Assembly: GCF_003576645.1 (NCBI RefSeq) | Contig: NC_044919.1 | Coordinates: forward strand, 14,266,816 to 14,330,815 | Direction of reading: 5' to 3' | DNA: 64,000 nt | Source of the DNA: Ipomoea triloba | Lineage: Eukaryota > Streptophyta > Magnoliopsida > Solanales > Convolvulaceae | Shown: positions 26,307-37,574 of the stretch, piece after piece | How positions within the stretch are numbered: the first letter of the stretch is position 1 | Layout: each line of letters begins with the position of its first letter | Translations under genes and position numbers: made by a program | The notes under the pieces: model-generated | Told to the model about the DNA's origin: nothing | The model's input: only the letters and a program-made list of their open reading frames with translations | Databases searched by the model: none

Positions 26307-29300
26307 ATGGGTTCAACGACAAATGTTGGCTCCAACTGCAATACGAGCAATACAGGTACGATACGATTATGTTCTATCTTTTTTTTTTTGGTATTTATTT
26401 ATGTGTTTATGTGCATATATAAGGTGTGGACAGATGTCTTATTGTTTGTTGTATGTTATTGTCTGTTGTATGATATCTGTTGAATGAGAACGCACAAATA
26501 ATATTCTATGTGGGGACCTGGGGTTTTGTTTGTATGTATGTGGAGTTGTTGTGCCTCGAATATAGATAATGAGGACCAACTTCGCTTAAATTGTAGTTAC
26601 TAGGGTTTGTGTACATTGTTGTTCTAAAAAAAAAGGGTTTGTGTACTTTGTTGTTTGCTTAAAGACATTGGGGTCCACTTTCCACATGATGTGTTGCTTT
26701 ACCAGTATTCAAGGTGTGCTGTGTTGTCTTTGTTAATGTAGTTGTATCTACTTTTGACCAATTATTCTTAAAAGCATTGTGCACTGTGTATGATCCTTTT
26801 GTCCCCAGTGATTAAAATCTGTCCTCATTGATTACTTTAGGTGGACTAGAATCATACACATTCAGTCTTTATATAAGGCATGGAGGTAGGATAGAACAAT
26901 GTATTCCCCCAAAATACTTGGGAGGTAAAATTAAGACTTTTAGGGGCATAGATTCTGATGAATGGGGTTTTATCACCCTAAAAGAGAAGTTTGGTGAACT
27001 AGGGTATAAAGAAGGTAACTTTAGGTTCTTTTCAGTGGTGCAAGACTGTTTAGTGGAGTTGTTGTCAGATACTGAGACTTTCAATGTAGCCAACAATGTG
27101 ATTAGGCCAAACATAGTTGAAGAAGGTTGTTTAGGAGAATCTGAAGAGGAGTTAGTTTCTGTTGATGAAGAATGTAGTGAGTATGATGCAGATATTGTTG
27201 ATGAGTTAGAGGTAGATGGTAGTTATGCAGATGTGAATGATTGGTTAAACCTGTCAGAAGAAACACCAATTGCAGCAGGGAGTGATGGTGAGGTTGAGAA
27301 TACTGTATGGGATTCTGTTAAACCTCCTGAAGTAGTTGTAGCCCCTCCTACTCTGTGTCTTGGTAGAACTTTTAAGGATAAAGGTGGGTTCAAAGATGCT
27401 GTGCACAGTTATGGTGTGACAAATGGAAAGCAATTGAAGTTTATCACGAATGATAAAGTAAGGTGTGTAGCTGAGTGTTCTGGAGATGGCTGCAAATGGA
27501 AAGTAACATTAAGAAAAGATAAGGATGATTTATCTTGGAGAATAACTACGTTTAATGATGGTCATGCTAACTGTATGTGGGTTAATGAGAATAAAATGGT
27601 CACTGCTACTTTGGTAGCCAAGAGGTGGAAGAAACAAATTGCAAGCAACAGTGATTGGAAGATGGAAGAGTTTAGGGAGACAGCTTGCACTATTGATCAT
27701 TTTCACATCAGTAAAAGGCAAGCCTACAAAGCTATTTCATTAGCTAGGGCTGAGACCAGTGGAGAACAGACTTTGAACTTCAATCGAATTTGGAGTTATT
27801 GCAAGGAAATAGATAAGACAAATCCTAATACCACTTGGCGTGTTAAGTTATCTGATTTCATGGATGAAAATGGTGCCAAGAGACTATTAAGGGTTTATAT
27901 TTGTTGGGAGGCATGTAAGGAGGGATTTAAAAGTTGTAGACCTGTCATAGGTGTGGATGGGTGCCACCTTAGAGGTAAATTTGGGGGTATGTTGCTGACT
28001 GCAGTCTCCATTGATGCAAATGAGAGTCTCTTTCTCTAGCCTATGCCATTGTTGAAGGGGAAAATAAAGAGTCATGGTCTTGGTTCTTACACCTATTGAA
28101 AAGAGATCTACAGATTAGTGCTAATGTAGATTTCACTTTTATGTCTGATAAACAAAAGGGACTGATTCCAACATTTGAGGAGGTATTACCACTTGTTAGC
28201 CATCGGTTTTGTGTAAGGCACTTGCATGGCAATATGAAAGTGGCTGGTTTTACTGGAAATCCACTCAAAGATGCACTATGGACAGCTGCAAGAGCCACTA
28301 CACTTCCAACATTTAATGCTGCAATGAGGGAATTAAGGGATTTAGATGTTCAAGCGTTTGAATGGTTGGCTGACAAACATCCTGCTCAATGGTCAAGATC
28401 CCATTTCACATATTCTGCTAAGAGTTATATGCTAGTGAATAACCTTTGTGAGAGCTTTAATGCTATGATTTTGGATGCTAGGAAAAATCCTTTGTTGAAC
28501 TGCCTTGAGATATTGAGAAAACAAATTATGGTCAGATTGTTTGAGTGTAGGCAGCAGGCAGCAAATTGGACTTGCAAAATCTGTCCATCAATTGTTTCAA
28601 AATTGGCAGTTTTTGAGAAACAAGCAGGGGGCTACTGGGGGTATCAAAGCGAAGAGTATTTATTTGAAGTGAAAGGAGCTTATGACCGTCATGTAGTGGA
28701 TCTTAGGGCTAGGACATGCTCATGTAGGAAATGGCAATTAACAGGCATACCTTGCAAACATGTCATATGTGCTATTTGGCTAAAGAGAGGGAAAATTCAG
28801 TTATTTGATTATGTGGATCCTTACTATTCAGTTGAGAGCTACACAAGGACTTATGCAAAGAGTATTCACCCATTTGCTGGGCCTGATGAGTGGCCAGACA
28901 GTGATAGGCAACCCCCATTACCACCTCTATACACTGCAAAAGTTGGCAGACCAAGAAAACTTAGGAAAAACTCTGCCCATGAAGTAAAAAAAACTGCCCC
29001 TGAACTAACAAAAGATGGAGTGCATGTATCAAGGAAAAATGTGAAGCTACATCATTATAACAGTGTTGCCATTTTATATATATGTAGAGAAGAAACCTTG
29101 AGGTAGGAGAACAAAGAGAAGGGCAAGAGATACACCATAATGCAGAACCTGAGGTAGGTGAACAAAGAGAAGGGGAGGAAAGACAACATAATGCAGAACC
29201 TGAGTTAACTCTAATACATTTAAATGGATAAATTATGTTGCCATTTCCTTTGTGTTCATTCTAATAGTGTTGCCATTTTTTATATATTTGTAGAGAAGTA

Positions 29301-29707
29301 ACCTTGAACCTGAGGTGGAGGCACAAATAGAAGGGCAAGAAGAAATGATCATTCATACTCAACCGGATGTTGAATCTGAAACACAAGAAGAAACTTGGAA
29401 CACTTCATTATTTGAAATTCCAGTGGAATGTCATGATTCTGTTATTGGTATGAGAACAATCAGAGTGAAACCTGATAGCACAGCACCAATGGACTTCAAC
29501 TTCAGTACACAAGGTATGAATTTAAACCTTGGAAACACAAGGAGAGTGGAACAACATCAAAAGGGGATGCTGATGAAGGCCAAAGGAAAACAGAAGGCAT
29601 TACGGCTAACAAAGAAGAAAACGATCTTCAAAAGAAAGTACTCCACAAGATCAACATCCAAATCTAAGTTCAGTAACACTGCAAATGACCCAATTACTTT
29701 AGAATGA
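26307..29707 (+). pseudogene. MULE transposase (MURA-type), one frameshift
   Basis: Exon 1 is 26307-26355 (16 codons plus G) and exon 2 starts at 26841; together they give MGSTTNV...NTGGLESYTF. Order of parts: an N-terminal PB1-like region (LYIRHGG...), an acidic linker, the MuDR DNA-binding-type region (27350-27750), the MULE DDE core with first Asp in VIGVDGCHLRGKFGG, second in FMSDKQKGL and Glu in NNLCESFNAM, then a SWIM zinc finger CSCRKWQLTGIPCKH and a basic GRPRK tail. The frame shifts once near 28034-28036 (a base appears to be missing between SLF and LAYAIVEGEN), then stays open to 29106. A further likely exon is at 29315-29707, after an intron whose 3' end is duplicated (29060-29290). 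The protein would cut and paste the element at its TIRs; this copy is probably dead. Confidence 0.88.
29090..29300 (+). repeat. Tandem duplications at the transposase 3' exons
   Basis: A 45-50-bp unit containing GAACAAAGAGAAGGG and CATAATGCAGAACCTGAG is present twice (29106-29155, 29157-29205). The intron-end-like sequence GTGTTGCCATTTTTTATATA..TGTAGAGAAG also occurs twice (29062-29092 and 29268-29298), so the terminal exon boundaries are ambiguous. Confidence 0.7.
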
Positions 29708-30184
29708 AAACTGTATGGGGTTTGTTAGATAGTTTTTTGGTATTTTGACTTTTGGGTAGTGTTGGCTTTTTGGATGTTGGGTTCTTTTGAAAATTGTTAC
29801 CCAGTATGTTGGGTTCTTTTGAAACCATACTTTCGCTTAATTCTGCTCACTGTTAGCCAGAATACTGCCTTAATGTAACTACAATGATAATTGCCAGAAC
29901 ACTGCCTTAATGTAAGTACTGCCTTAATTATGGTCACTGCTCATTGTTAGCCAGAATAGTACTGCCTAAGTGTTGGCTTTTTGGTTATGATTTACCACTG
30001 CTTACTGTCATTTTGTTACCATTTTGTGACCATTTTCTTACATTTTCCATACAGTTAACAATATAAACATATTCAAGCTAATAGATTGAATGATCTAAAC
30101 ATAACTCCATTTCACAACTAAGAAATTAAACCATGCAGCAAAAACACATTAAACCATTCTTCTATTACAACATCATTTACTACA

Positions 30185-30731
30185 TTAAGCTAGAGGAAGC
30201 CTAACAACCAATTTTTCCCTACTTTCAAATGTGGATATCATAATCCTAACTACACATACACAGACCACAATCAACAAAATTAACCACAATGGTTTACTAC
30301 ATTTTGACTTTGCCTTCACTGCAACACATCTGCTGGTTCTTAGCTTCAAATTCAAGCTCTCAATTTCTTGCTCATATCGATTTATCTTCCTTAGCAATCC
30401 AGGGATTATCACCTCTGACCTTGGACACATTGGGGGGTCAAACCAACGAACAAAACCACATCCACCACTTATTCCTCCCTAAAATTGAAAGAAATTTTTT
30501 TTTACGGAAAAACTTATCACAAATTAGAGTCTAAGCAATACAAATACTCACATTTTCGGATTCACACAGCCAAAACCTAGGGCCTGGATTGTCTTTCGTC
30601 CATGAAGTGCATATCTTCGGTTGTTGCCCACACTGACAACTATGCGTCGTTGAAGATTCTCCATTTTCGAACACCCTTTTCTTGTTTTTCGTTGATGAAC
30701 CATAACTCTCTTCACTGTACTTTGCTTCCAT
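30185..30731 (-). CDS. MULE-encoded GRF zinc finger protein with C-terminal membrane segment
   Basis: Two exons on the minus strand, 30731-30552 and 30478-30185, give an intact 157-aa protein. The intron is a short GT..AG of 73 bp and the frame joins exactly inside the zinc finger. Residues 30-80 form a GRF-type zinc finger: HSCQCG, then TSWTKDNPGPRFWLC, then GGCGFVRWFDPP. Then follow a short predicted coiled coil (LLRKINRYEQEIESLNLKL) and one strongly hydrophobic helix (LWLILLIVVCVCVV) before a short tail. GRF fingers bind single-stranded nucleic acid in TOP3, NEIL3 and APE2 proteins. Small proteins of this layout are numerous in plant genomes. Here the gene lies inside the TIRs, convergent with the transposase, so it is element cargo. 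Its role (accessory factor, or capture) is unknown. Confidence 0.82.
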
Positions 30732-31286
30732 GGTAGACGAACCTAAGAGAGGTAAAATTCGAAGGAGATGCAATGCTTGAACCGAAGGAAAAAAGTACTG
30801 TGAAACCTAGCTATATAGAGGCATTTGAGGAAAGATGAAGAATATATTTGAACTTCCAATTTTATCCTTGCATCTTGACGGGAAAATAGACTGAGGACCC
30901 TTTTGGTTAACGTTTCAATAGTCGTATGCAATTGGAAACTTTTGAAAGTCAAGGACCAAAGTGGTAAAATCCTCATAGTCGAGGGACCAAATCGGTAATT
31001 AAAAGGTCAACCATTAATTTTAGATTAAAAAGGAAAGGATAATTTTGTCTTAAGATTTTTTTTTCTTTCTAAAATCCACGAAATTAAAATTCGGGGGCCA
31101 TGAAATTCTAATTCCATGAAAATGAGGGAATTCTAATTCCGTAGAATTGTAATTTCCTCCCACCAAACTAAAAAATTTAGATGCCTTTAAAATTAAGTGG
31201 GAATGAAATTCAAATTTCTTCCAATCAAAAGCCCTGCCAAAATTAATATCAATAAGCTAAACCAAAAAACTATTTAACAAACACTC

Positions 31287-31302
31287 ATATTAATTGTCTA
31301 AT
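31287..31302 (+). repeat. LINE target-site duplication, left copy
   Basis: ATATTAATTGTCTAAT, identical to 37280-37295. Confidence 0.92.
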
Positions 31303-31312
31303 GGGGTATCTA

Positions 31313-33094
31313 ATGGAACCTCTCTCTGAGCCCGCGTCATCGGCGGCGACCGATTGGTCGCCGAAGGACCAAGATTTGTTAGAACGAAGCACAAAAAAGA
31401 CGAAGAGGGGACGGGAGGCCATGACAGCGTCCTCACCGAACACTGCGGAGGATCATATTCAAGAAACCCCGACGGCAGCTGAAGCGACGACCCCGGATTC
31501 GACTTAGTGGAGAACCCCAGCGGCAACTCCACACAATGTGTGGGCAGGCAGAGAACCTCAGCCACAGGAGGAGGAAATTGTCTCTGAAGACGATGCAATG
31601 GAGGACGCTAATTTCACTTCGGAGTACCCGATTATTCCAGTAACCAGAGCAGAGAAAAAGAGACTTAGGAGGCCATGGCGCCGGTCGCTAATAATCAGAG
31701 TTTTGGGCAGAACGGTGAGCTATACGTATCTGCTCCAGAGGCTCCAACGCATGTGGAAACCAGAAGGGGTATTCGACCTAATTGCGATTAGCCACGACTA
31801 CTACATAGCCAAGTTCGAATCTATGAAGGATTATGATTTCGCGAAATTTGAAGGCCCCTGGATGATTCTGGACCATTATCTGGTAGTCCAAGAATGGGAA
31901 CCCAACTTTACTCCTTGGAAGAATAAGACCGAAAAACTCCTTGTATGGGTAAGATTCCCAAAGCTGCCAATCGAATATTTTGAGGATGAATTCCTGATGA
32001 AAATCGGACTCTCAGTAGGCCGACCTATCAAGATCGATACCACAACAAGCCTCACCTCGAAGGAGAAATTCGCGAGGATTTGTGTCGAAGTGGATATCAC
32101 TAAGCCTCTCTTGTCAAAATTTGTGTTGAATCTGGAGGAGTGGCCAATTGAATACGAGGGCATCCATCTGGTGTGTTTCAAGTGTGGAAAATACAGCCAC
32201 TGCCACGAACAATGCGGTAAGGAGGAGGCGAATCGTGGCCCAAACTTCACCCGAGAACCAGAGGGACATTCTTCTGCTACTAATCCGAGTACATCCGCTC
32301 AAGGTCGCTCGGACAAATATGGATCTTGAATGCTTGTTTCTTGCAAAGAAAGGAGGAATCGTTACAGGAATACGCACTACTCAAACGAAGGCCGGGGGAT
32401 GGACAGTACTCAAGCCCCTCGACGGAACCAGACGGCATAAGGCTTGGTTACAGAGTCGCGGTTTGCGACTCTTGAAAACCTTGATGACGCCGCAATGATA
32501 TCGGACCAGGAGAATCTGGAGGGAAGTCCGGGCTTACGACAATCGGCCAATTCGCTGCCCAGAATTAGGACAAGTGGTCGCGACAAACACAAAAGTCCAC
32601 TACAGAGGGAAGCGGGACCCTCACGAGCACCCAGAAACTTTGACGACGAACGACAATCACAGCCTCACCAGCGAGGTGGCTACTAGAACGCCATTCGTGG
32701 CGGATACCAGAATGCTATTCGAAGTGGTTACCAAAATACATACCGGGGTGGCTACCAATCTGCACATCGTGGAGGATTCCAATATACAGTAGGAGGGAGC
32801 CGAGGTCGTCTTGGGAGAGGCAGTGCACTAAACCGGGCAGCAGCAGAAACTGAACATACAGTGGTCCGTGGTTCGGACAGTGGAAAGAATATCACAAGTA
32901 CTGTGGTGTATCATGAACAGGAGGAGGCGGGCGCCGATCCAATGGTGGGCTTTGGGACTTCTCCCAAAGAGAACCCTCCTGACCGCGGCGGCTCCTCGGA
33001 AAATGAGTTCAATTTCCCGGACGTTGCAATGATGGAGGATTTGGATCGTTTGGATCCTGCTGCTGGGGTGGCGGATGGCCACATGCGCTCTTAG
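31313..33094 (+). pseudogene. LINE ORF1 (gag-like, DUF4283 and zinc knuckle)
   Basis: One continuous frame of about 594 codons interrupted by four stops: 31505 (TAG), 32327 (TGA), 32438 (TAA) and 32684 (TAG). The ATG at 31313 opens MEPLSEPASS; an ATG at 31301 belongs to the target duplication. A DUF4283 domain (YLLQRLQRMW ... FEGPWMILDHYLVVQEW) at about residues 125-230 is followed by a CCHC knuckle CFKCGKYSHCHEQC, both typical of plant LINE ORF1. Near the C-terminus come five 8-residue repeats of R-G-G-Y-Q-N-A-I type, then an acidic end. The product would coat LINE RNA. Confidence 0.88.
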
Positions 33095-33124
33095 GGCGTT
33101 TTGTTTTTTTTTTCCCTTGTTTTT

Positions 33125-36100
33125 ATGTCGTGCATAGTCTGGAATTGTCATGGCGCGGCCTCTAGGTCGTTTAAGCGTGCCCTTGGTTATTTGATCTCGG
33201 TCCACAGACCTTCTATTGTCTGTCTTTTGGAGCCTAAAGTGTCTGGTGTTCAAGTGAACAAGATATGCTCTAGCTTTGGCTTTGAAGAGTGGGTGAGAGT
33301 TGAAGAGTGGGCTTTTCTGGGGGTATTTGGGTCCTATGGAAGGGCTCCCTTAATGTTGAAGTTATTGATACCCACCCCCAATTTATAACTTTGCAGATGA
33401 ATCAGGGTGTTCCAGGCTTATGGAGGCTCTCAGTGGTCTACGGGAGCCCCAACCTTTACCTTAGAAGGAAACTGTTCTCTAATCTAACTTGCTCCTATTC
33501 GAATTTTCAGGGACCTTGGTTGATGGCGGGAGATTACAATTCTGTCACGTCAATTGAGGAGGTCAATAACCCGGAGAGTTTCTCCCTCTCAAGATGCTCG
33601 GATTTTAACAACTGGCTGTTTCGCGAAGGCTTGATCGACCTAGGTTATATTGGTGCCAAGTTTACATGGATGAGAGGGGCTAACACTTCCACGTTCAGAG
33701 GCGCCCGTCTTGATCGAGCCCTAAGTAATATTCAATGGAAGCTAAGCTACCCCAACACCCGAGTGGAACATCTCCCTATGCTACACTCTGATCATACTCC
33801 TCTGCTTATTATTACTGACTCCCCAGAAGGCGCAAACAGGAGGAGTTGCTTTCGTTTCAATATGGCTTGGGCCATGCATGCTGGTTTTCTCCCCCTGATC
33901 CATCAGCATTGGAAGAGCGATCAGTCTTTAGAAGCAAATAAGTCTAACTTGGCAAAGGTACTGACTGAGTGGAACACGAATACGGTTGGGAGCATATCCC
34001 ATAAGAAAAGACGATTATTAGCAAGAATAGGAGGTGTCTAGAAGTGCCTTGCAAGTGGAATAAGACCAGAATTAATTCGCTTGGACCGAAAGCTCCGCTT
34101 GGAGTTGGAGGAAACCCTATACCAAGAGGAGCTGATATGGTTCCAGCGGTCCAGGGAGAACTGGATTACCTCGGGGGATCGCAACACTCACTTCTATCAT
34201 GTTGCGACGACAATCAAGAACAATCAGAAGAGAATAAAAACACTGAAAAACGATGAGGGCAATTGGATAAGGGAGGAGAACGAGGTTAGAGGACTTGTGC
34301 GCATTTACTTCGAAGAATTCTACATTGAGGAGAATCCACCCCCTCACCAACCGCTACTACCAGGAAGGTTCCCCACGATCTCTGAGGATGATTGGGAGTC
34401 CGTGAATGTTCCATTTGACCAAGAGGAAATAAAATGTGCTTTGTTCGATATGGAACCATGCAAGACACCGGGGCCGGATGGATTCACTGCGGGTTTTTAT
34501 CAGAAAACATGGAGCATCACAGGGCAGAGTTTGGTAAGGTCTGCACAACACTTTTTTGAGAATGGCATCCTCCCTCCTGGTTCCAATGATACGCTGATCA
34601 CTCTCATCCCTAAAATTGAGAACCCAGAGTCAGTCAAGCAGTTGCGGCCTATCGGCTTATGTAACCTGTCTTACAAACTCTTGACAAAAACAATGACGGA
34701 TAGACTCAAAGATATATCAAAAAAATTGATCGGGCACCATCAATCCAGTTTTGTCCCGGGCAGATCAACCACGGACAATATCCTTGTTTTTCAGGAAGTA
34801 TTGCACTCTGCGAAAACCAAACAAGGAGCCAAAGGTTGGATGATAGTGAAATTGGACCTCGAAAAGGCTTATGACAGGCTATCATGGAGGTTCCTTGAAG
34901 AGACGCTTAGAGACATTGGTTTCAACCAAAACTGGATAAGGAACATTATGGAATGTGTATCCACACCTAGGCTGGCAGTCCTATGGAATGGCCAGAGATC
35001 TGATTGGTTCAGCCCCCAACGAGGATTGAGACAGGGAGACTCTATTTCCCCTCTATTTTTTGTATTTTGTATGGAAAGGCTTAGTCATATAATTCATGAT
35101 TCGATACAGAATGGTAAGTGGAAAGGGATAAAAGTTTGCAGGAATGGGCCTAATGTCTCTCATTTATTCTTTGCAGATGACCTGCTTTTATTTGGGGAAG
35201 CCACCGTGGAACAAGCCATCGAGATCAAGAATTGCTTAGATGTCTTCTGTGCGAACTCTAGTCAGAAAATCAACCTGCATAAATCCTCTGTGTTCTTCTC
35301 AAAGAACACGAATCCTGTGGTGCAACAATGCATTAGTGCCACTTTGGGCACTCCAATTGTGGCAGACATGGGCAAGTACCTTGGAGTTCCTTCTTTCCAT
35401 GGTAGGCTGAAGAAGGAGACCTTTTCAGGGCTGATCGAAAGAATTCGGACGAAGCTAGCAGGCTGGAGATCCAAAGCCCTCTCTTTTGCAGGAAGATACA
35501 CCATGGCGCAGGCAGTCCTATCAGCCATCCCCTACTATACAATGCAATCAACCCTCCTGCCGAATGGAGTAGTTTTAGCTATTGAGAAAATCATCCGGGA
35601 CTTCCTATGGGGCAGCAAAGAAGGCGAGAGAAAGTGCCATTTAGTAAAATGAGAAGTGGTAACAAAGAGCAAGGCTCACGGAGGCCTGGGAATTCGGAAG
35701 CTGGAACCTATGAATCGTGCCTTTCTTGCGAAACTTGGATGGAGATTAATCCAGAATGAGGACTGTTTATGGTCTCAGATCTTAAAATCAAAGTATTCAG
35801 TAACATCATTGGATTGTAATACTTGGAAGCCGAAAGGGAATATGTCAAATGCATGGAGAGGAATTCTTAGCTCAGTACCAATTCTTCTGAAAGGAATAAG
35901 GAAATCAGTGAGGAATGGGAGGCACACAACGTTCTGGACTGATGTTTGGCTAGGTGGCAGGCCTCTTCTTCAGCAGGCCACCGACGCCATACCCTTGAGT
36001 GATCTCGATAGACCGGTGTCAAGCTACTGGAATGCGGAATACAGCTGGCAGTGGGAGTCTTTAAGCCCCCTGCTTCCTGAGGAGGCCCTCAGTAAGCTTG

Positions 36101-37236
36101 CCGCATGTGTTCTTTATGACGAGCAGAATATGGATGATATTATAGTATGGAACATGGAAGCATCAGGGAATTTCTCGGTTAGCTCTGCATATGAAATTGC
36201 TACAGGGGAGGAGGGTCCCCCGGAAGCGGCAAAATGGAATAACATATGGAAACTTAAAGTTCCAAACCGCGTTCGAACTTTCGTTTGGCTGGTGAAGCAT
36301 AACCGAATCATGATGAATGATAACAGAGTTAAACGTGGAATGACGGAGTCGGATAGCTGTTGGCTTTGCACTGGAGTCAGGGAGAGCGCAGAACATGTGT
36401 TACGTCACTGTCCGATAGCAGACGCGGTATGAAGGTCTGTTCTCCTTGCATTTATGGAGAAGACTAATTCCATCCCTTTCTCTAAATGGCTCGAGGAGGG
36501 AATTTCTGACAAAGGGAATGGTAGGCAGCCAATGAATATGAGCATTGTGTTCACGATTACGCTATGGTGGGTCTGGAAGTGGAGGAACGACGCAATTTTC
36601 AACAACTTAGTGAGACCTATCCAAACCAAGACCTCCTGGATCAGCGCCCAGGTGGAGGAGATTAATAGAGCATTTTGCAGAGTTGAAGATTCGACCAACA
36701 GGAGTAGTTGGCAGAGATTTGCATGGACAAAACCCCAAGTTGGGCATGTAAAAGTAAATATAGATAGAGCGGTTGACATTACCACGTCCAGAGCTAGCTG
36801 CGGTGGTGTAATTCGGGATGAGGCAGGTTCTTGGAAGCAAGGCTATACCTACAGCATCGGAAACTGCACTCCTCTGGAAGCAGAAGCTTGGGCACTTCTC
36901 AAAGGAGTTCAACTGGCAGCTCACTTGGGACTCAACAGAGTCATCTTTGAGAGTGACTCCACCGAAATTGTGAACTATTTTACTAGGATCAGACCTCCAA
37001 CAATAACAGCGCATAATATTCTAGAGGCTTGTAAAAGAGAATTGCGCTCTATTGAGGTGTGGCAGATTGCACAGATTGTACGCGAGCAGAATCAAGTTGC
37101 TGATTGTTTAGCCAAGATGGCTAGAGGCCTCCACAGAGGTTTGCACATCCTGGAAAACCCACCTGATAGGATCCTAGGCCTCCTAGAGGATGACCGTCTT
37201 GGCCTTCCAGTTTGGCGTGACTACTGTAATGTCTAA
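33125..37236 (+). pseudogene. LINE ORF2 (endonuclease, reverse transcriptase, RNase H)
   Basis: Order: APE-type endonuclease (IVWNCHGA at the start, MAGDYNS, LDRALSN, HSDHTPL), reverse transcriptase (GPDGFTAGFY, LIPKI, IVKLDLEKAYDRL, RGLRQGDSISP, and the catalytic FADDLLLF), zf-RVT (WLCTGVRESAEHVLRHCP) and RNase H (VNIDRAV, EAEAWALLKGV, ESDS, REQNQVADCLA). There is one frameshift near 33305 (a base is missing before VGFSGGIW) and stops at 34039 (TAG), 35650 (TGA) and 36430 (TGA). Apart from these the frame is open for 1370 codons. The protein would nick the target and copy the LINE RNA; this copy cannot. Confidence 0.92.
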
Positions 37237-37279
37237 CTCTTCATGCATTGTTTGGGTATCTCCCTCCAAGTAAATAAAT

Positions 37280-37295
37280 ATATTAATTGTCTAAT
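37280..37295 (+). repeat. LINE target-site duplication, right copy
   Basis: ATATTAATTGTCTAAT, identical to 31287-31302. Confidence 0.92.
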
Positions 37296-37434
37296 CAATA
37301 AATAAATTAAAATTAATCTAATAAACTAGACTTCGAATGATAAGCCATCTTCCAAACACTCCAATTGTTTTTTTCCCAGTAACCTTCCGCGTCTTACAGT
37401 CTTACTTCCTTTGCAATTAAGGAAAAGCGTCCCA

Positions 37435-37440
37435 TATAAA
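37435..37440 (+). promoter_or_regulatory. Likely TATA box of ALIX
   Basis: TATAAA, 140 bp upstream of the ATG and 140 bp downstream of the LINE junction. The leader then has an A-rich run and a (CAC)n tract (37549-37569) ending a few bases before the start codon. Confidence 0.5.
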
Positions 37441-37574
37441 AATAAAAACAGTAAAAATAAGGAGAAAAAAAAAACATTTTTCCTCAAATTACACGCAGGA
37501 TTTCTTCGTATCGCCTTCCTTTGCTTGTCACTGATAACTCCCCTGTTCATCACCACCACCACCACCACCTGATC

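Larger units (their letters stand above)
25934..31002 (+). mobile_element. MuDR-like MULE with two convergent genes (5.07 kb)
   Basis: Long terminal inverted repeats of about 90 bp: the first 75 bp of each end (TTAATTACCGATTTGGTCCC ...) differ at only two positions. Between them are a plus-strand MURA-type transposase gene and a minus-strand gene for a GRF zinc finger protein, arranged tail to tail as mudrA and mudrB are in maize MuDR. No clear 9-bp target duplication was found (flanks TAGAAGGAG and AAGGTCAAC). The long, nearly identical TIRs and mostly open frames point to recent activity. One frameshift breaks the transposase. Confidence 0.88.
25432..31236. mobile_element. Outer TIR element split by a MULE
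   Basis: The left end CAGGGCGTTTGGTTGGAGGG (25432) and the complemented right end CAGGGCTTTTGATTGGAAG (31236) are inverted repeats. Both continue into GAATTTCATTCC/GGAATTGCAATTTCATGGG-like AT-rich arms at 25432-25600 and 31080-31236. The MULE at 25934-31002 lies between them. The simplest reading is a hAT- or Harbinger-type MITE of about 730 bp into which the MULE jumped. A target duplication at the outer ends was not found. Confidence 0.5.
31303..37279 (+). mobile_element. Full-length LINE (L1-like), 5.98 kb
   Basis: Bounded by a perfect 16-bp target-site duplication (31287-31302 and 37280-37295). The element runs from GGGGTATC to a TAAATAAAT tail in place of a long poly(A). ORF1 (31313-33094) and ORF2 (33125-37236) are both present in full length but broken by nonsense codons and one frameshift. 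A perfect target duplication means the insertion is well preserved, and few indels have built up. It ends about 295 bp upstream of the ALIX start codon. Confidence 0.95.

Noticed and set aside
25925..31012. Target-site duplication of the MULE
   Set aside because: The 9-bp flanks TAGAAGGAG and AAGGTCAAC share only AAGG; not good enough to claim.
31301..31312. ATG at 31301 as the start of LINE ORF1
   Set aside because: It is formed by the target-site duplication joined to the element; the element's own start is at 31313.
37521..37574. Upstream in-frame extension of ALIX with a His tract
   Set aside because: Non-ATG start in the (CAC)n leader; ALIX proteins do not have it.
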